In this document: positions 5,910 through 6,572 of the stretch, piece by piece
Numbering within the stretch: position 1 is the stretch's first letter
Layout: every line of letters begins with the position of its first letter
Source of the DNA: an uncultured Oscillospiraceae bacterium
Lineage (GTDB): Bacteria; Bacillota; Clostridia; UBA1381
Reading direction: 5' to 3'
NCBI GenBank assembly: GCA_946531785.1
Contig: CAMNAT010000128.1
Coordinates: 1-6,572 of the forward strand
DNA length: 6,572 nt
Translations under genes and position numbers: made by a program
Notes under the pieces: generated by a model
Databases searched by the model: none
What the model saw: the letters and a program-made list of their open reading frames with translations, nothing else
What the model was told of the DNA's origin: nothing

Positions 5910-5936
5910 AATTTGCTGTATATATGACAGCAGATT
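5910..5936 (+). other. Stem-loop at the 5' end of the eno leader
   Basis: AATTTGCTGT (5910-5919) pairs with ACAGCAGATT (5927-5936), a 10-bp stem with one wobble and a 7-base loop. It begins within a few bases of the predicted transcription start. No U-tract follows, so it is not a terminator. A 5'-end stem of this type often protects mRNA from decay, but that role is an inference. Confidence 0.5.
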
Positions 5937-5974
5937 TCACAGATAATTTATATTCTGAAAGGAGTAATGATCTA

Positions 5975-6572
5975 ATGAAAGATTATTTGGAAATCACAAA
6001 GGTTGTAGGCCGCGAGATCCTTGATTCACGCGGTAATCCGACAGTTGAAGCAGAGGTTTATCTCGCTGACGGCACTATAGGCCGCGGCACAGCACCTTCG
6101 GGCGCATCAACAGGCGTATTTGAGGCTCTTGAGCTCCGCGACGGAGATAAGGGCAGATATCTCGGTAAGGGCGTTGAGAAGGCTGTTAATAACATCAACA
6201 CAGTTATCAGCGACACTATCGTAGGTATGGATGCATCAGACATCTATGCTATAGACAAGGCTATGATCGAGGCTGACGGCACAAAGGACAAGTCTAACCT
6301 CGGCGCTAACGCTATCCTCGCAGTTTCGATAGCAGCTTCAAGAGCAGCAGCTATCTCACTTGATGTTCCGCTTTATCGTTTCCTCGGCGGCATCAGCGGC
6401 AACCGTCTCCCCGTTCCGATGATGAACATCTTAAACGGCGGCGCTCACGCTGACAGTGCTGTTGATACACAGGAGTTCATGATCATGCCGGTAGGCGCAG
6501 AAAGCTTCAAGGAAGCTCTCAGATGGTGTGCAGAGGTATTCCATACACTTAAGAAGCTCATCAAGGACATGG
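5975..6572 (+). CDS. eno: Enolase (3' end missing)
   Basis: Enolase converts 2-phosphoglycerate to phosphoenolpyruvate in glycolysis; it is cytosolic and Mg-dependent. The 199 visible residues are a little under half of the usual 430 or so. Seen are the N-terminal signature VVGREILDSRGNPTVEAEV, the mobile active-site loop APSGASTGVFEALELRDGD, NLGANAILAVSIAASRAAA, and NILNGGAHADSAVDTQEFM with H158, Q166 and E167, equivalent to E. coli H159, Q167 and E168. The stretch SAVDTQE departs from the common NNVDIQE. The later catalytic glutamate, lysine and metal ligands lie beyond the window. AAAGGAG is placed well before the ATG at 5975. An earlier ATG at 5967 is followed at once by a stop codon (ATG ATC TAA). 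The gene has its own promoter. Confidence 0.97.
   Translation, partial: MKDYLEITKVVGREILDSRGNPTVEAEVYLADGTIGRGTAPSGASTGVFEALELRDGDKGRYLGKGVEKAVNNINTVISDTIVGMDASDIYAIDKAMIEADGTKDKSNLGANAILAVSIAASRAAAISLDVPLYRFLGGISGNRLPVPMMNILNGGAHADSAVDTQEFMIMPVGAESFKEALRWCAEVFHTLKKLIKDM

Noticed and set aside
1..6572. CRISPR arrays, insertion sequences, tRNA or rRNA genes
   Set aside because: None seen; genes are compact housekeeping genes and no spaced direct repeats or transposase fragments were noticed.

Overview
The window looks like chromosomal DNA of a spore-forming Firmicute. Spo0A is found only in this lineage, the riboflavin genes run in the B. subtilis order ribD-ribE-ribBA-ribH, and the Shine-Dalgarno sites and sigma-A-type promoters are strong. 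The style of the proteins, with a QueH-type epoxyqueuosine reductase and Clostridia-like Spo0A and enolase, points to Clostridia, perhaps Ruminococcaceae/Oscillospirales. This placement is inferred by eye, not from a search.

Layout. Positions 1-758 (minus strand) carry nearly all of spo0A, cut a few codons before its expected stop. Positions 759-1193 are a divergent regulatory region. It holds a cluster of Spo0A-box-like sites, including one perfect match inside a 13-bp inverted repeat arrangement, followed by a strong sigma-A-type promoter (985-1013), an FMN riboswitch (about 1025-1153) and an intrinsic terminator (1166-1191). Positions 1194-4617 are ribD, ribE, ribBA and ribH, a complete set for making riboflavin from GTP and ribulose 5-phosphate apart from the phosphatase step. 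Three more genes follow with almost no gaps: a 99-residue membrane protein, queH, and a 91-residue protein with Nif11-like character. Positions 5844-5974 contain a new promoter and leader hairpin, and 5975-6572 is the first part of eno (enolase), which runs off the right edge.

How it works together. FMN made from the pathway's product should bind the riboswitch and cause termination before ribD. The leader can fold a specific alternative pairing: CTTCGGGG at 1029-1036 with CCCCGAAG at 1168-1175. This would break both the aptamer base stem and the terminator, so the switch can be read directly from the sequence. No terminator is visible after ribH, so the three downstream genes probably share this control. 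That would place a queuosine-modification enzyme and two uncharacterised small proteins in an FMN-controlled transcript. The least understood parts of the window are these two small proteins and the Spo0A-box cluster between spo0A and the rib promoter. The rest is a well-formed but ordinary housekeeping region.
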